Shown one piece after another: positions 36,691 to 45,607 of a stretch of 64,000 bases of DNA; the stretch's first letter is position 1; every line of letters starts with the position of its first letter. A model generated the notes under the pieces. The model was not told the origin of the DNA and searched no databases. It worked only from the letters and a program-made list of their open reading frames with translations. This DNA comes from Clostridium sp. AM30-24 (GTDB lineage: Bacteria; Bacillota; Clostridia; Lachnospirales; Lachnospiraceae). The stretch is taken from NCBI RefSeq assembly GCF_003480435.1, contig NZ_QUJB01000005.1:62001-126000 (forward strand), given 5' to 3'. The translations under genes and the position numbers were made by a program.

Positions 36691-39624
36691 TTATGCAAAC
36701 AGTGGCTTGATCTCTTTAAACAGCCCGCTGTCCGCCTTGATCTTATCCTCATTTCCGATCACACATACGGCCCCCGTCTCCAGAACTGCTTTTGTGATCG
36801 GTGCAAGAGCACGGATATCTTCCACGGTTGCGTTTAAGATCTCCTCGCGCTCTTTCTTTAGCATCTCATCCGTCACTCCGGAATACCAGGCGGAAAGTCC
36901 GCGGCTTCCCTGTAAGGAAGGCGTCAGCGGTGTATCGATATCGCTGATGGTTCCGATGACATATTTTGTCATAGTGCGCTCATCTGCCTCAAAGTTCTCC
37001 AGATAATCCGGGATTCCAAGGTAGATATCGTCACTCTTTTTCACCTCCGGATCGCGGTAGGAGACAAAATATCCCTCGCCGGAACGGCCGATCCCGCTCA
37101 TACAGCCATAAGCTCCGCCCTTCACGCGGATATTGATCCAGAGATAATCATAGCTTAACATCACCTTTAAGATCCGCAATGCGCCGGTGTAGGAATATCC
37201 ACTCCCCGCGAAGGTTCCGCAGTGCGCCACATAGTTGACCTTTGAGGAGGAAGTAAAGCCTTCGTTTAAATTTCCCTTCGGAGCCGCAAACGGATAGATC
37301 TTTCCGCTTCCCGCCGGAAGTTTCCCGGAAAGCTTCTTTATAGCCCCCTCAAGATAGGAAAATCCCTCATCATCCGCCGTGTAGCTGACCGTCATATTTT
37401 CTCTTGTAAACAAAGCTTCCATCACACGCTTCAGGCCGGCGATGATCCCGCGCTTCTTTTCGTCAAAGTTCTTCGCACAATCCTCTAAGAACTTGAAGTA
37501 CCCGATCCCGCCCGTCATATCGTTGTAATAGGACGTGTCGGAGAAGTAGGAGGTCGCTCTCGCAACTGCAGCCGTGTGTCCTGATCCCATGAGTTTCATC
37601 TGGGACTTGGACTTTCCTTCACTTAAGATCTCATTTAACCGCTTTTCATCATCTAAAACAGAGCGGTTGATGATCTCCTCGAGAATCTCAAATCCAAAAT
37701 CAAGTTTCTCATAAAGGACCCGCGCACTGCAAACGAAGACGCCCGTAAAGCTTCCGGCTTTTGTGAGATCCGGATAGGAGGTCACAGAGAAGGAAACTCC
37801 GCCGCTGTTCAAAAAGATCTCGCTGCTCAAATCGCTGTAGCTGTAGTTTTTCGTATCCACATATCCAAGGACAGATTTTAAGAGTCCAAGATACGGCAGG
37901 TCTTCCATAGGGACACGGTTTGTATTGAAGAGGACCTTCAGGTAACCGATTCCTGATGTAAACATATTGTGGCGTACCACCGTGATGCCGTCTGTCTTTC
38001 TCTCCTCAAAGATCAGCTTCGCCGGTTCTCTTCCGATCTCATCTCTCGTGAGCATCGGGATCTTTTCCAGATCCTCCTTTGGCGACGGGGTATCCTGATA
38101 TTCCTTTAATTCCTTTGTCTGGCGCACCAGTGCTTCGATCTCCGCTTCGGAGAGACTGTTCTTATATTCTTTTAATTTCTTCGCTGTCTGTTCTTCGATC
38201 CGTGCTGTGAGGTTCTTCTTCGGGCTTGCGATCACAACAGCCTCATATGGGTTGTCAAGGAGGTACGTTTTGATCAGTCCTTCAAAATATCCGTTGTCTG
38301 CGCCTTCCTTTAATGCCGCAAAGGTATCCTCATATTCTAAGTGCATCATCGGATCACCGCCGTAAAGCCAGCTGTCCAGACACTGGAGACCGTACATGAG
38401 TCCCTTCGGCGCTGAGCCGTAGTCCGCCTCACGGTACTGGAATTCATAGTTGTTGATCCCCGCTTTCAGGCTCTTCTCATCGATACCGCCGTCCGCGAGT
38501 CTCTTTAATGTGGACTTAACGACTTTTACAAATTCATCCTTCTGCTCTCTCTCCGCATTCTTCGCAATCACAGAGAAGTACGGCTGTAAGATTCCATACT
38601 CGTAGCCGCCCATGATATCGTCGCCGATCCCTGCATCCAGAAGTGCTTTTTTAAGCGGCGCACCCGGGGCGTCTAAAAGCACATACTCCAGGATCTGGAA
38701 TGCCACATACTCCTTCGGGGAAAGTTCATTTCCCGCCTGGGTATTGATGGAAAGATATGTTGCATGGTCAAGGCTCTCGGACTCGGAAACGGAGTAGAAG
38801 ATCTCCCTCTCGATGGGTTCCTTGAATTTCTTCTGAATCCGGATCTCAGAATCGATCTCTTTTCTGTCGTACTTTCCGAGGTACTCCTCATCCAGCCATC
38901 TTAATTTCTCCGCCATGTCCATATCGCCGTAGAGATAGATATAGCTGTTGGACGGATGATAATATTTATGATAAAACGCGAGGTAATCCTCGTAGGTAAG
39001 CTTTACGATCTCCTCCGGGTCTCCTCCGGATTCCACACCGTAACATGTATCCGGAAACATCGCTGTGTGGATATAGCTGTCCAGAACGCTCTCCGGGGAG
39101 GAGAACACGCCTTTCATCTCGTTGTATACAACACCGTTGTAGGTGATCTCATCTTCCGGACTCTCAAGCTCGTAGTGCCAGCCCTCCTGCATGAAGATCT
39201 TTTTTTCTTTTCCGATATTCGGATGGAAGACCGCGTCCATGTATACGTCCATAAGGTTCTGGAAATCGGTCTCATTGCAGCTTGCAATCGGATAAACCGT
39301 CTTATCCGGGTAGGTCATAGCGTTTAAGAAGGTATTTAAGGATCCCTTGACGAGTTCCACAAATGGGTCCTTCACCGGAAATTTATCAGAGCCGCAGAGC
39401 ACGGTATGCTCGATGATGTGCGGAACGCCGGTGCTGTCTGACGGCGGCGTCCGGAATCCAATGCAGAATACTTTGTTGTTGTCCTCATTGCTCATAAGGA
39501 AAATATTTGCACCTGTTTTTTTATGCTCTAAGATCATACCGTCGGAATTCAGTTCCGGGATATGCTTTACCTGCCTCAGACGATACGCGTCAAGGGCTTT
39601 GACTGATTCGATCTGGCTCTCCAT
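36691..39624 (-). CDS. M16C zinc peptidase (PreP-like)
   Basis: A 977-residue peptidase of the pitrilysin group, presequence-protease branch, four M16 domains in one chain. The inverted zinc motif is HIIEH at residues 69-73, with the distal Glu further on in the NEMKGVFSS region. It degrades peptides inside a closed chamber. AAAGGAT lies 8 bases before the ATG. Structured repeats abut both ends of the gene. Confidence 0.93.
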   Translation of the reverse strand: MESQIESVKALDAYRLRQVKHIPELNSDGMILEHKKTGANIFLMSNEDNNKVFCIGFRTPPSDSTGVPHIIEHTVLCGSDKFPVKDPFVELVKGSLNTFLNAMTYPDKTVYPIASCNETDFQNLMDVYMDAVFHPNIGKEKKIFMQEGWHYELESPEDEITYNGVVYNEMKGVFSSPESVLDSYIHTAMFPDTCYGVESGGDPEEIVKLTYEDYLAFYHKYYHPSNSYIYLYGDMDMAEKLRWLDEEYLGKYDRKEIDSEIRIQKKFKEPIEREIFYSVSESESLDHATYLSINTQAGNELSPKEYVAFQILEYVLLDAPGAPLKKALLDAGIGDDIMGGYEYGILQPYFSVIAKNAEREQKDEFVKVVKSTLKRLADGGIDEKSLKAGINNYEFQYREADYGSAPKGLMYGLQCLDSWLYGGDPMMHLEYEDTFAALKEGADNGYFEGLIKTYLLDNPYEAVVIASPKKNLTARIEEQTAKKLKEYKNSLSEAEIEALVRQTKELKEYQDTPSPKEDLEKIPMLTRDEIGREPAKLIFEERKTDGITVVRHNMFTSGIGYLKVLFNTNRVPMEDLPYLGLLKSVLGYVDTKNYSYSDLSSEIFLNSGGVSFSVTSYPDLTKAGSFTGVFVCSARVLYEKLDFGFEILEEIINRSVLDDEKRLNEILSEGKSKSQMKLMGSGHTAAVARATSYFSDTSYYNDMTGGIGYFKFLEDCAKNFDEKKRGIIAGLKRVMEALFTRENMTVSYTADDEGFSYLEGAIKKLSGKLPAGSGKIYPFAAPKGNLNEGFTSSSKVNYVAHCGTFAGSGYSYTGALRILKVMLSYDYLWINIRVKGGAYGCMSGIGRSGEGYFVSYRDPEVKKSDDIYLGIPDYLENFEADERTMTKYVIGTISDIDTPLTPSLQGSRGLSAWYSGVTDEMLKKEREEILNATVEDIRALAPITKAVLETGAVCVIGNEDKIKADSGLFKEIKPLFA

Positions 39625-39668
39625 ATCTGAATATCCTTTCTGTTGTGCTTTAAGCTATAGTCGTAACC

Positions 39669-39832
39669 GAATCGCTCCGCACTGCGTGCTCCCGCGATTC
39701 TCCCAGCCACATTCGTAATCCGCTCATTTTTCTTACGAAAAATGGCTGCTTACTCATGTGGCTGGCGGGTCTCAAAGTCAGGAATCCTCCCGCAAGCAAG
39801 CTTGCGTCGGATTCCTGACCTTGATCCCCTTG
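39669..39832. repeat. structured three-hairpin repeat B (beta-gamma-alpha)
   Basis: Beta: GAATCGC/GCGATTC around the same TCCGCACTGCGTGCTCCC (39669-39700). Gamma: CCAGCCACAT/ATGTGGCTGG (39703-39765) around the same inner hairpin. Alpha: GTCAGGAATCC/GGATTCCTGAC (39777-39819) around CGCAAGC-AA-GCTTGCG. It ends next to the stop codon of the YdcF gene. All variable stems differ from A2 yet remain paired. Confidence 0.8.
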
Positions 39833-39833
39833 T

Positions 39834-40655
39834 TTACATGTTACCCACAAATTTATCTTTTAATATCGCGAAACATTCTCTCACGCAAAAATGCACAAAA
39901 AGCACCGGATCCGACGTTGCGGAAATGCCGCTTACATTCGAGATCCCCACCTGCCGTGCGATCCCTTTTGCGCGGAGTTCGTGGAAATTGCTGGTGAGGA
40001 TGCCCACGCGGATCGTGATCTCCTCATCCGGCGGAAGAAGGTATCCGTATTCCGCCATAGCCGCACGGAGTGTCGCGCGGCGGATCCGTTCACGCTCTAT
40101 GATCAGCATTTTACTGTATACCATATTTTCATATGTGCTGCGGGACTCCTCTTCTTTAAGAAGCTGATAGTCCGGCACCCCGTGGTTTTTCATGTAGCGG
40201 TACATGGCAGATGCCTCCGTCACATCCTCGTCATCGCCCTGTCCGCCGGAAAGCACGAATACCGTATTCGGATGGTATGCCGCGTACTCCACCGCCTTGT
40301 TCAAACGTCGTTCCAGCGTGCGGCTGATGGTATTTCCCCGCACCTGAGCACCGAGAACGATCACATAGTTGACGCTCTCTTTCTGGAAGGAAAGTGAACT
40401 GATGCCCATCATGAGCTCCACCACCACGAAAACAAATGTGATGGCAGAGAAAAACGTGATCACCGCCACCTCCAGCTGAACCGGTACTTTGTCACGAAAT
40501 TTCGGATAAAACTTCATCACCGCTGCCGCAGTAAAAAATCCCAGCGCCAGAACGATCCAGATCGCCGAAAACGAAGTTCCTGCACCGGAGTAGATCACGA
40601 TCACGCCGTAATAAACGAGACATAATACTCCAAAGATGCCAAAAACAATTGTCAC
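39834..40655 (-). CDS. YdcF/SanA-family membrane protein
   Basis: A 273-residue protein with three or four N-terminal membrane helices (within 1-88) and a DUF218 (YdcF/SanA) domain (about 95-255). Signatures are YVIVLGAQVRGNTIS, FVLSGGQGDDE with EASAMYRYM, and ILTSNFHELRAKGIARQVG. This family is linked to envelope or vancomycin barrier traits, but its reaction is not known. The GTG start is preceded by AAAGGAGG. Confidence 0.85.
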   Translation of the reverse strand: MTIVFGIFGVLCLVYYGVIVIYSGAGTSFSAIWIVLALGFFTAAAVMKFYPKFRDKVPVQLEVAVITFFSAITFVFVVVELMMGISSLSFQKESVNYVIVLGAQVRGNTISRTLERRLNKAVEYAAYHPNTVFVLSGGQGDDEDVTEASAMYRYMKNHGVPDYQLLKEEESRSTYENMVYSKMLIIERERIRRATLRAAMAEYGYLLPPDEEITIRVGILTSNFHELRAKGIARQVGISNVSGISATSDPVLFVHFCVRECFAILKDKFVGNM

Positions 40656-40727
40656 GATTATGCCTCCTTTCCAGTCTTTTCGCTGCTCATTTCCATCCGA
40701 AAAAGTTCAATCCCTGAATGTCAGCAG

Positions 40728-41960
40728 TTACTCTGTTTCCTTCTTACGCAGAATATCGTACTGCTCCGCTTCCCCATCCAGATCGATATAGAGGATCTGC
40801 TTCGGATGCGGCGCACTCTCCTGACTCTCGCCATCTTCGGTGTAGATGCCGCGGACGAGGGCGGAAATATTTCTTCCGTCCGGTTTCATGATCTCAATAG
40901 TCTCGCCGACAGAAAATTTATTCTTCTGTTCGATCTTCGCAAATCCTCTCCCGTCTCGCTCCTCCACGGTTCCGAGATAGATATAGTTCTTTACATAAGT
41001 GTTGCTGTCGTAGATCTGGGTCTCGGACGTCGGCTTTCCAAAGTAAAAACCGGTCGTAAACTCACGGTACGTGCATTTTCCGATCTCTTCCTTGTACCAC
41101 TCCATATTCGCCCTGTATTTTTCCGGGCTCTCCAGATAGTCATCGATGGCTTTGCGGTAGGTTCTCGCAACCGTTGCCACATAGAGTGCCGTCTTCATGC
41201 GTCCCTCGATCTTAAAGCTGTCGATTCCCGCGTCGATCATCTCCGGCACATGCTCGATCATGCAGAGATCCTTGGAATTGAAAATATAAGTTCCGCGCTC
41301 GTTCTCATATACCGGCATGTACTCGCCCGGTCTCGTCTCCTCGACAACGGAATATTTCCAGCGGCACGGATGGGTGCAGGCTCCCTGATTCGCATCACGG
41401 CCGGTAAAGAAGTTGCTGAGCAGACATCTGCCGGAGTAGGAGATGCACATCGCGCCGTGGATGAAACTCTCGATCTCCATGTCCTCCGGGATATGCTCAC
41501 GGATCTCCCGGATCTCTTTTAAAGATAACTCTCTGGCAGAAACGACACGCTTCGCGCCGAGCTGATGCCAGAAAAGATAAGTTCCATAGTTCGTATTGTT
41601 CGCCTGAGTGCTGATATGGAGCTCCATCTCCGGAAGTACACGTCTTGCAATGGCAAAAACGCCCGGATCAGAAATGATCAGCGCGTCCGGGCGGATCGTC
41701 TTTAATTCTTCAAAATATTTCTCCACACCTGCGAGATCATCGTTGTGCGCGAGAATATTCGCTGTGATATAGACTTTTACACCGTGATCATGGGCAAATC
41801 GGATTCCCTCCATGATCTCTTCATTCGTAAAGTTTTTTGCTTTGGCGCGGAGTCCGAATGCCTCACCGCCGAGATATACCGCGTCAGCCCCATAGATAAC
41901 GGCTGTCTTTAAGACATCAAGGCTTCCTGCCGGAATCAGAAGTTCTGTTTTTCTCATCAT
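40728..41960 (-). CDS. trhP: U32 family protein, likely tRNA U34 hydroxylation (TrhP2-like)
   Basis: A 410-residue U32 peptidase-family protein. The family motif reads ESFIHGAMCISYSGRCLLSN, with later Cys (GACTHPCRW) that could bind a cluster or metal. Relatives TrhP1/TrhP2 (YrrN/YrrO) and E. coli TrhP make 5-hydroxyuridine at the tRNA wobble base. It overlaps the trmR-like gene as ATGA, and TrmR adds the methyl group to the same base, so the pair fits one pathway to mo5U. Bacillus has two TrhP subunits. Only one is seen here. Confidence 0.85.
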   Translation of the reverse strand: MMRKTELLIPAGSLDVLKTAVIYGADAVYLGGEAFGLRAKAKNFTNEEIMEGIRFAHDHGVKVYITANILAHNDDLAGVEKYFEELKTIRPDALIISDPGVFAIARRVLPEMELHISTQANNTNYGTYLFWHQLGAKRVVSARELSLKEIREIREHIPEDMEIESFIHGAMCISYSGRCLLSNFFTGRDANQGACTHPCRWKYSVVEETRPGEYMPVYENERGTYIFNSKDLCMIEHVPEMIDAGIDSFKIEGRMKTALYVATVARTYRKAIDDYLESPEKYRANMEWYKEEIGKCTYREFTTGFYFGKPTSETQIYDSNTYVKNYIYLGTVEERDGRGFAKIEQKNKFSVGETIEIMKPDGRNISALVRGIYTEDGESQESAPHPKQILYIDLDGEAEQYDILRKKETE

Positions 41961-42622
41961 TGATCCTTTCCCTTAACGTTTCCTTTCTTTACACTGAGCG
42001 CAACCCCGTCGCCCACCGGCAGGATCGAGGTCTCAAATTCATCCATATGCTTCAAGGTATATAAATACTCCCGCATCCGCTCATGGATCGTCCGGTCACG
42101 GCGCTCCACCGCGTAACGCGATTCCATGATCGTCCCATCCTGAAGGACATTGTCAGACATCAGAAGTCCCCCATCCCTCAAAAGACGCAGAATGTCCGGC
42201 AGCCAGTTGATGTACTGCCCCTTTGCCGCATCCATAAAGATAAAATCAAAGGAGCCGGAAAGCCCCGCGAGGATCTCCCCCGCGTCGCCCTCCAGCAGCG
42301 CAATTTTATCTTCCATCCCTGCAAGACGGAAGTTTTCCTTCGCCTCCGGGATACGTTTTTCATATTTTTCGATCGTCGTGATCCGGCAGTTTTCCGGCAT
42401 CACAGACGCCATTAGGAGTGCCGAATAGCCCACCGCTGTTCCGACCTCCAGAATCCGCACAGGCGAAACAAGCGTCACCATCGTCTTTAAAAGTGCCGCT
42501 GTCTCTCTGCGGATGATCGGGACCCTGTTCTTTACCGCAGTCTCTGCGATATGTTCGATCAGATCCCCATCTCCCTGGTCCAGGGAATTTATATAAGCCG
42601 TAAGTCTGTTTTCCGTGATCAT
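41957..42622 (-). CDS. trmR: class I O-methyltransferase, TrmR-like
   Basis: A 221-residue SAM-dependent methyltransferase of the O-methyltransferase 3 family. Motif I is ILEVGTAVGYSALLMA, the acidic end of strand 2 is TIEKYEKR, and FIFMDAAKGQYINWLPDILR carries the metal-binding Asp. The position between the MltG-like gene and the U32 gene matches yrrM (trmR) of Bacillus, which methylates 5-hydroxyuridine in tRNA. It overlaps both neighbours by 4 bases. Confidence 0.85.
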   Translation of the reverse strand: MITENRLTAYINSLDQGDGDLIEHIAETAVKNRVPIIRRETAALLKTMVTLVSPVRILEVGTAVGYSALLMASVMPENCRITTIEKYEKRIPEAKENFRLAGMEDKIALLEGDAGEILAGLSGSFDFIFMDAAKGQYINWLPDILRLLRDGGLLMSDNVLQDGTIMESRYAVERRDRTIHERMREYLYTLKHMDEFETSILPVGDGVALSVKKGNVKGKDQ

Positions 42623-43023
42623 GATTTTGTGTCTTCCTTCGCGGTATCGTCCTGATCTTCCTTTAAAATGTCGATCAGCTCCTTGGAATCCTTCGAAGTG
42701 TTTAACTCGTAGGTTCCCGCCTTCACCTCATAACCGTAGCATTTCGCCTGGAGCGTAAATGCGCGGGGATCACGGATCAGACCGGCCTTCTTTAAGATCT
42801 TTCCGACTTCCTCCACTGACTCATCCCCGTCAAGCCGGACACTTTTTACTGTTCCCGGCTCTTCTTCCATCGCCGGCGCATAGAAGATCCCATGTCCGAA
42901 AGAATAGGCACTTCTCGCTCCCGTTACGATCAGGATCGCCGCAAGTCCGTACAGGATGATCCTTCCGGATGTGCTGATGACAAACAGGCTGATTTTGTTG
43001 ATTTCTCTCGTTATCTTGCTCAT
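42619..43023 (-). CDS. MltG/YceG-like short protein without catalytic domain
   Basis: A 134-residue protein with one membrane helix (about 18-38) and a small outer domain. SVEEVGKILKKAGLIRDPRA and the following GTYEL resemble the LysM-like first part of MltG. The lytic transglycosylase domain with its catalytic Glu is absent (full MltG is about 340 residues). The ATG at 43023 with AAGGGGA upstream is preferred to a start in the repeat region. The gene occupies the position of yrrL (mltG) before trmR in Bacillus. It may be a non-catalytic remnant or a regulator. Confidence 0.75.
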   Translation of the reverse strand: MSKITREINKISLFVISTSGRIILYGLAAILIVTGARSAYSFGHGIFYAPAMEEEPGTVKSVRLDGDESVEEVGKILKKAGLIRDPRAFTLQAKCYGYEVKAGTYELNTSKDSKELIDILKEDQDDTAKEDTKS

Positions 43024-43056
43024 ATCATTCCCCTTGCAGGTAGCTCCGCCGTGTAT

Positions 43057-43088
43057 CTTCTTGTTTTCATGTGCATGAAAACAAGAAG
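43057..43088. repeat. perfect 32-base palindrome
   Basis: Two 15-base arms (CTTCTTGTTTTCATG and its complement) meet at a two-base centre, between the short mltG-like gene and rnj. No T run follows on the minus strand. Confidence 0.8.
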
Positions 43089-43107
43089 CCGGGGACGTTC
43101 CCCCTAT

Positions 43108-43172
43108 ACTGAGCTGGGCCAAAAATTGCTTATGCAAGAAAGCTTGCAACACAATTTTCAGCCCAGCTCAGT
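43108..43172. repeat. long hairpin with nested stems
   Basis: ACTGAGCTGGGC pairs with GCCCAGCTCAGT. Inside, AAAATTG pairs with CAATTTT, and TGCAAG-AAA-GCTTGCA forms the tip. The nested layout recalls the alpha hairpin of the dispersed repeats. It lies 20 bases downstream of the rnj stop codon. Confidence 0.7.
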
Positions 43173-43192
43173 GCACGGCTAACTGGGTTCAT

Positions 43193-44869
43193 TTAAACTT
43201 CCATGATGATCGGGAGGATCATCGGGTTTCTCTTGATTCGTTTCCATAAGAAGTCGCTTAAGCTGTCACGGATGATGTTCTTGATCTTGCCCCAATCAGA
43301 CACGTGACGCTCTAAGCAGTCTGCCACAGCCTGATCCACGATTGCCTGAGCCTCTTCCATCAGATCCTCGGATTCACGCACATAGACAAATCCGCGGGAT
43401 ACGATATCCGGTCCGGAGAGCAGCATATTAGAATGCTTCTCCAGCGTCAGGACAACGATGATGATGCCGTTCTGGGCGAGATTCTGACGATCGCGGAGTA
43501 CAATGTTTCCGACATCTCCGACGCCGAGTCCGTCAACGAGAACGCCGCCGGACTGTACATGGTCGATCACGTCAGCACCGCTCTCACCGATCTCAAGTAC
43601 ATCACCTGTGTGAAGCATCACAACATTCTCTTTCGGGATCCCGAGGGAGATCGCAAGTTCCTTCTGTGCCATTCTGTGGCGGTATTCGCCGTGGATCGGG
43701 ATCGCGAATTTCGGGCGTACTAACGCGTAGATCAGCTTGATCTCCTCCTGGCAGGCGTGTCCGGATACATGGGTATCCTGAGAGATGACCTTCGCGCCCT
43801 TCATAGAGAGCTCGTTGATCACTCTGGAAACAGCCTTCTCATTTCCCGGAATCGGGGTGGAGCTTAAAACGACTACATCGCGCGGAGTGATGGAGACCTT
43901 TCTGTGCATGGAGGATGCCATTCTGGAAAGGGCCGCCATGGACTCTCCCTGGCTTCCTGTGGTGATGAGAACCGTATCCTCCTCCTTATAATTCTTTAAC
44001 TGTTCAATATCCACAAGGGTTCCGTCCGGGATATTGATGTATCCAAGCGCCTGAGCCGTTCCGATAACATTGACCATGCTGCGGCCTTCCACAACGACTT
44101 TTCTGCCGTACTTGCACGCAGAGTTGATCACCTGCTGGACACGGTCCACGTTAGAGGCAAAGGTCGCGACAATGATGCGATTCTGCTGATGCTCCGCAAA
44201 GATCGCATCGAAGGTCTTTCCGACTGTCCGCTCCGACATGGTAAATCCGGGACGGATCGCGTTTGTGGAGTCGCAGAGGAGCGCGAGAACCCCTTTCTTT
44301 CCAAGCTCCGCCAGTCTCTGAAGATCTGTCACATCACCGAATACCGGGGTATAGTCGATCTTGAAGTCACCGGTATTTAAGATGATTCCTGCCGGTGTGA
44401 ATACCGCAAGGGCAGCGGCGTCCTCAATGGAGTGGTTCATCTTGATAAATTCCACGCGGAAGCAGCCGAGATTGATGGACTGTCCGTGTTTTACAACTTT
44501 GCGCTTTACGCTGCGCAGCATGTTGTTTTCTTCGAGTTTATGGTCAATCAATCCCATGGTCAGCTTTGTTGCATAGACCGGCGCATTCACCATTTTTAAC
44601 ACGTACGGAAGCGCTCCGATATGGTCCTCATGACCGTGGGTGATGACAAATCCTTTTACCTTCTCATAATTGTCTTTTAAATAAGTCACATCCGGAATGA
44701 CAAGGTCGATTCCAAGCATATCATCGCTCGGGAATGCAAGGCCGCAGTCCATAACGATGATGCTGTCACCGTACTCGATGGCTGTCATATTCATTCCGAT
44801 CTGTTCCAGTCCCCCAAGAGGGATAATTTTGACTTTGCAGTCTGCTGTATCATTTTTCACGTTCTTCAC
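43193..44869 (-). CDS. rnj: ribonuclease J
   Basis: A 558-residue RNase with 5'-3' exonuclease and endonuclease activity, key to Firmicutes mRNA decay. The metallo-beta-lactamase motif is THGHEDHIGALPYVL, the beta-CASP region has DSTNAIRPG, and IPIHGEYRHRMAQ is near residue 395. The GTG start is preceded by AGGAGG at 9 bases. An out-of-frame ATG between them opens only eight codons. The position between fur and the mltG-like gene is a local feature of this genome type. Confidence 0.95.
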   Translation of the reverse strand: MKNVKNDTADCKVKIIPLGGLEQIGMNMTAIEYGDSIIVMDCGLAFPSDDMLGIDLVIPDVTYLKDNYEKVKGFVITHGHEDHIGALPYVLKMVNAPVYATKLTMGLIDHKLEENNMLRSVKRKVVKHGQSINLGCFRVEFIKMNHSIEDAAALAVFTPAGIILNTGDFKIDYTPVFGDVTDLQRLAELGKKGVLALLCDSTNAIRPGFTMSERTVGKTFDAIFAEHQQNRIIVATFASNVDRVQQVINSACKYGRKVVVEGRSMVNVIGTAQALGYINIPDGTLVDIEQLKNYKEEDTVLITTGSQGESMAALSRMASSMHRKVSITPRDVVVLSSTPIPGNEKAVSRVINELSMKGAKVISQDTHVSGHACQEEIKLIYALVRPKFAIPIHGEYRHRMAQKELAISLGIPKENVVMLHTGDVLEIGESGADVIDHVQSGGVLVDGLGVGDVGNIVLRDRQNLAQNGIIIVVLTLEKHSNMLLSGPDIVSRGFVYVRESEDLMEEAQAIVDQAVADCLERHVSDWGKIKNIIRDSLSDFLWKRIKRNPMILPIIMEV

Positions 44870-44887
44870 GATTCATAACCTCCTGTA

Positions 44888-44968
44888 TCTGTCCGGTTTC
44901 TTCGTCTCCGGAGCCGGCCAGTGTGTGCTCGACCAGCGCAAACGAATACGCAGATTTACTGGACAGTT
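44888..44968. repeat. dispersed element with terminal inverted repeats (epsilon copy 2)
   Basis: On the minus strand AACTGTCCAG begins it, followed by TCTGCGTATTCG, TTTGCGCTGGTCG, and an end near CCGGACAGAT. It matches the copies at 33940-34010 and 56154-56209. The first bases are also the last codons and stop of the fur gene. Confidence 0.6.
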
Positions 44969-45432
44969 ACTTCTTTCTTTTCAATTTCCTCATTCTTCTT
45001 CCTGCATTCACTGCAAAGTCCGTAAAGCTTTACCTCGTGGTTCGTCACAAGAAAGCCTAACTTCTCCATAACCTCCTCCTCCAGACTGTCTAAAAGGTCA
45101 GATTCCAGAGAATATACCTTTCCGCAGCCGGTACAGATGGCATGGTGATGGCGGTGTCCCGACGCGCTTTCTTCACCGTTCAGCTCATACCGGGTAAAAC
45201 CGTCATCAAAGGTGACTTTGTTGATCACATGCAGGTCTGAAAGGACCTGTACGGTCCTATATATCGTAGCCAGTCCGATCTCCGGGCTGTTTACTTTCGC
45301 CAAATCATAAATTTCTTCCGCAGTCAGATGTTCCGCCGGATGGGACGCTATCATATCAAGTACCATCATACGCTGGTTTGTCACTTTCAGTCCTGCCTTG
45401 CGCAGCATTCCTTTTACCGTTTCATCGTTCAT
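44956..45432 (-). CDS. Fur-family metal-dependent repressor
   Basis: A 158-residue regulator. The winged helix (about 1-85) has GLKVTNQRMMVLDMIASHP and IGLATIYRTVQVL. Metal ligands include the HRHHH stretch, and two CxxC pairs (CTGC and CSEC) give a structural zinc site. Whether it senses iron, zinc or peroxide cannot be told from the residues seen. The last codons (TVQ and stop) lie within a dispersed repeat, so the natural C terminus may have been replaced. Confidence 0.9.
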   Translation of the reverse strand: MNDETVKGMLRKAGLKVTNQRMMVLDMIASHPAEHLTAEEIYDLAKVNSPEIGLATIYRTVQVLSDLHVINKVTFDDGFTRYELNGEESASGHRHHHAICTGCGKVYSLESDLLDSLEEEVMEKLGFLVTNHEVKLYGLCSECRKKNEEIEKKEVTVQ

Positions 45433-45607
45433 TCTGCATCGTCCCCCAACATCCTGTCCTGCCAGACCTTCCCTCTGCCCACGTTTTCTGCAGACAGAAG
45501 ACGGTCTTCTGTCAGGCGGTCCTGTGTTCAGTCAGATCCTTTCCGATCCTCATGCTCCGTCTTTTTCTTCACCCCTACGGGCAGATTTTCTGCTTTTAAT
45601 ATCAGAT

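Noticed and set aside
44829..44856. Mini-frame of eight codons before rnj as a leader peptide
   Set aside because: Its ATG lies only two bases from AGGAGG, too close for good initiation. The GTG of rnj has better spacing.
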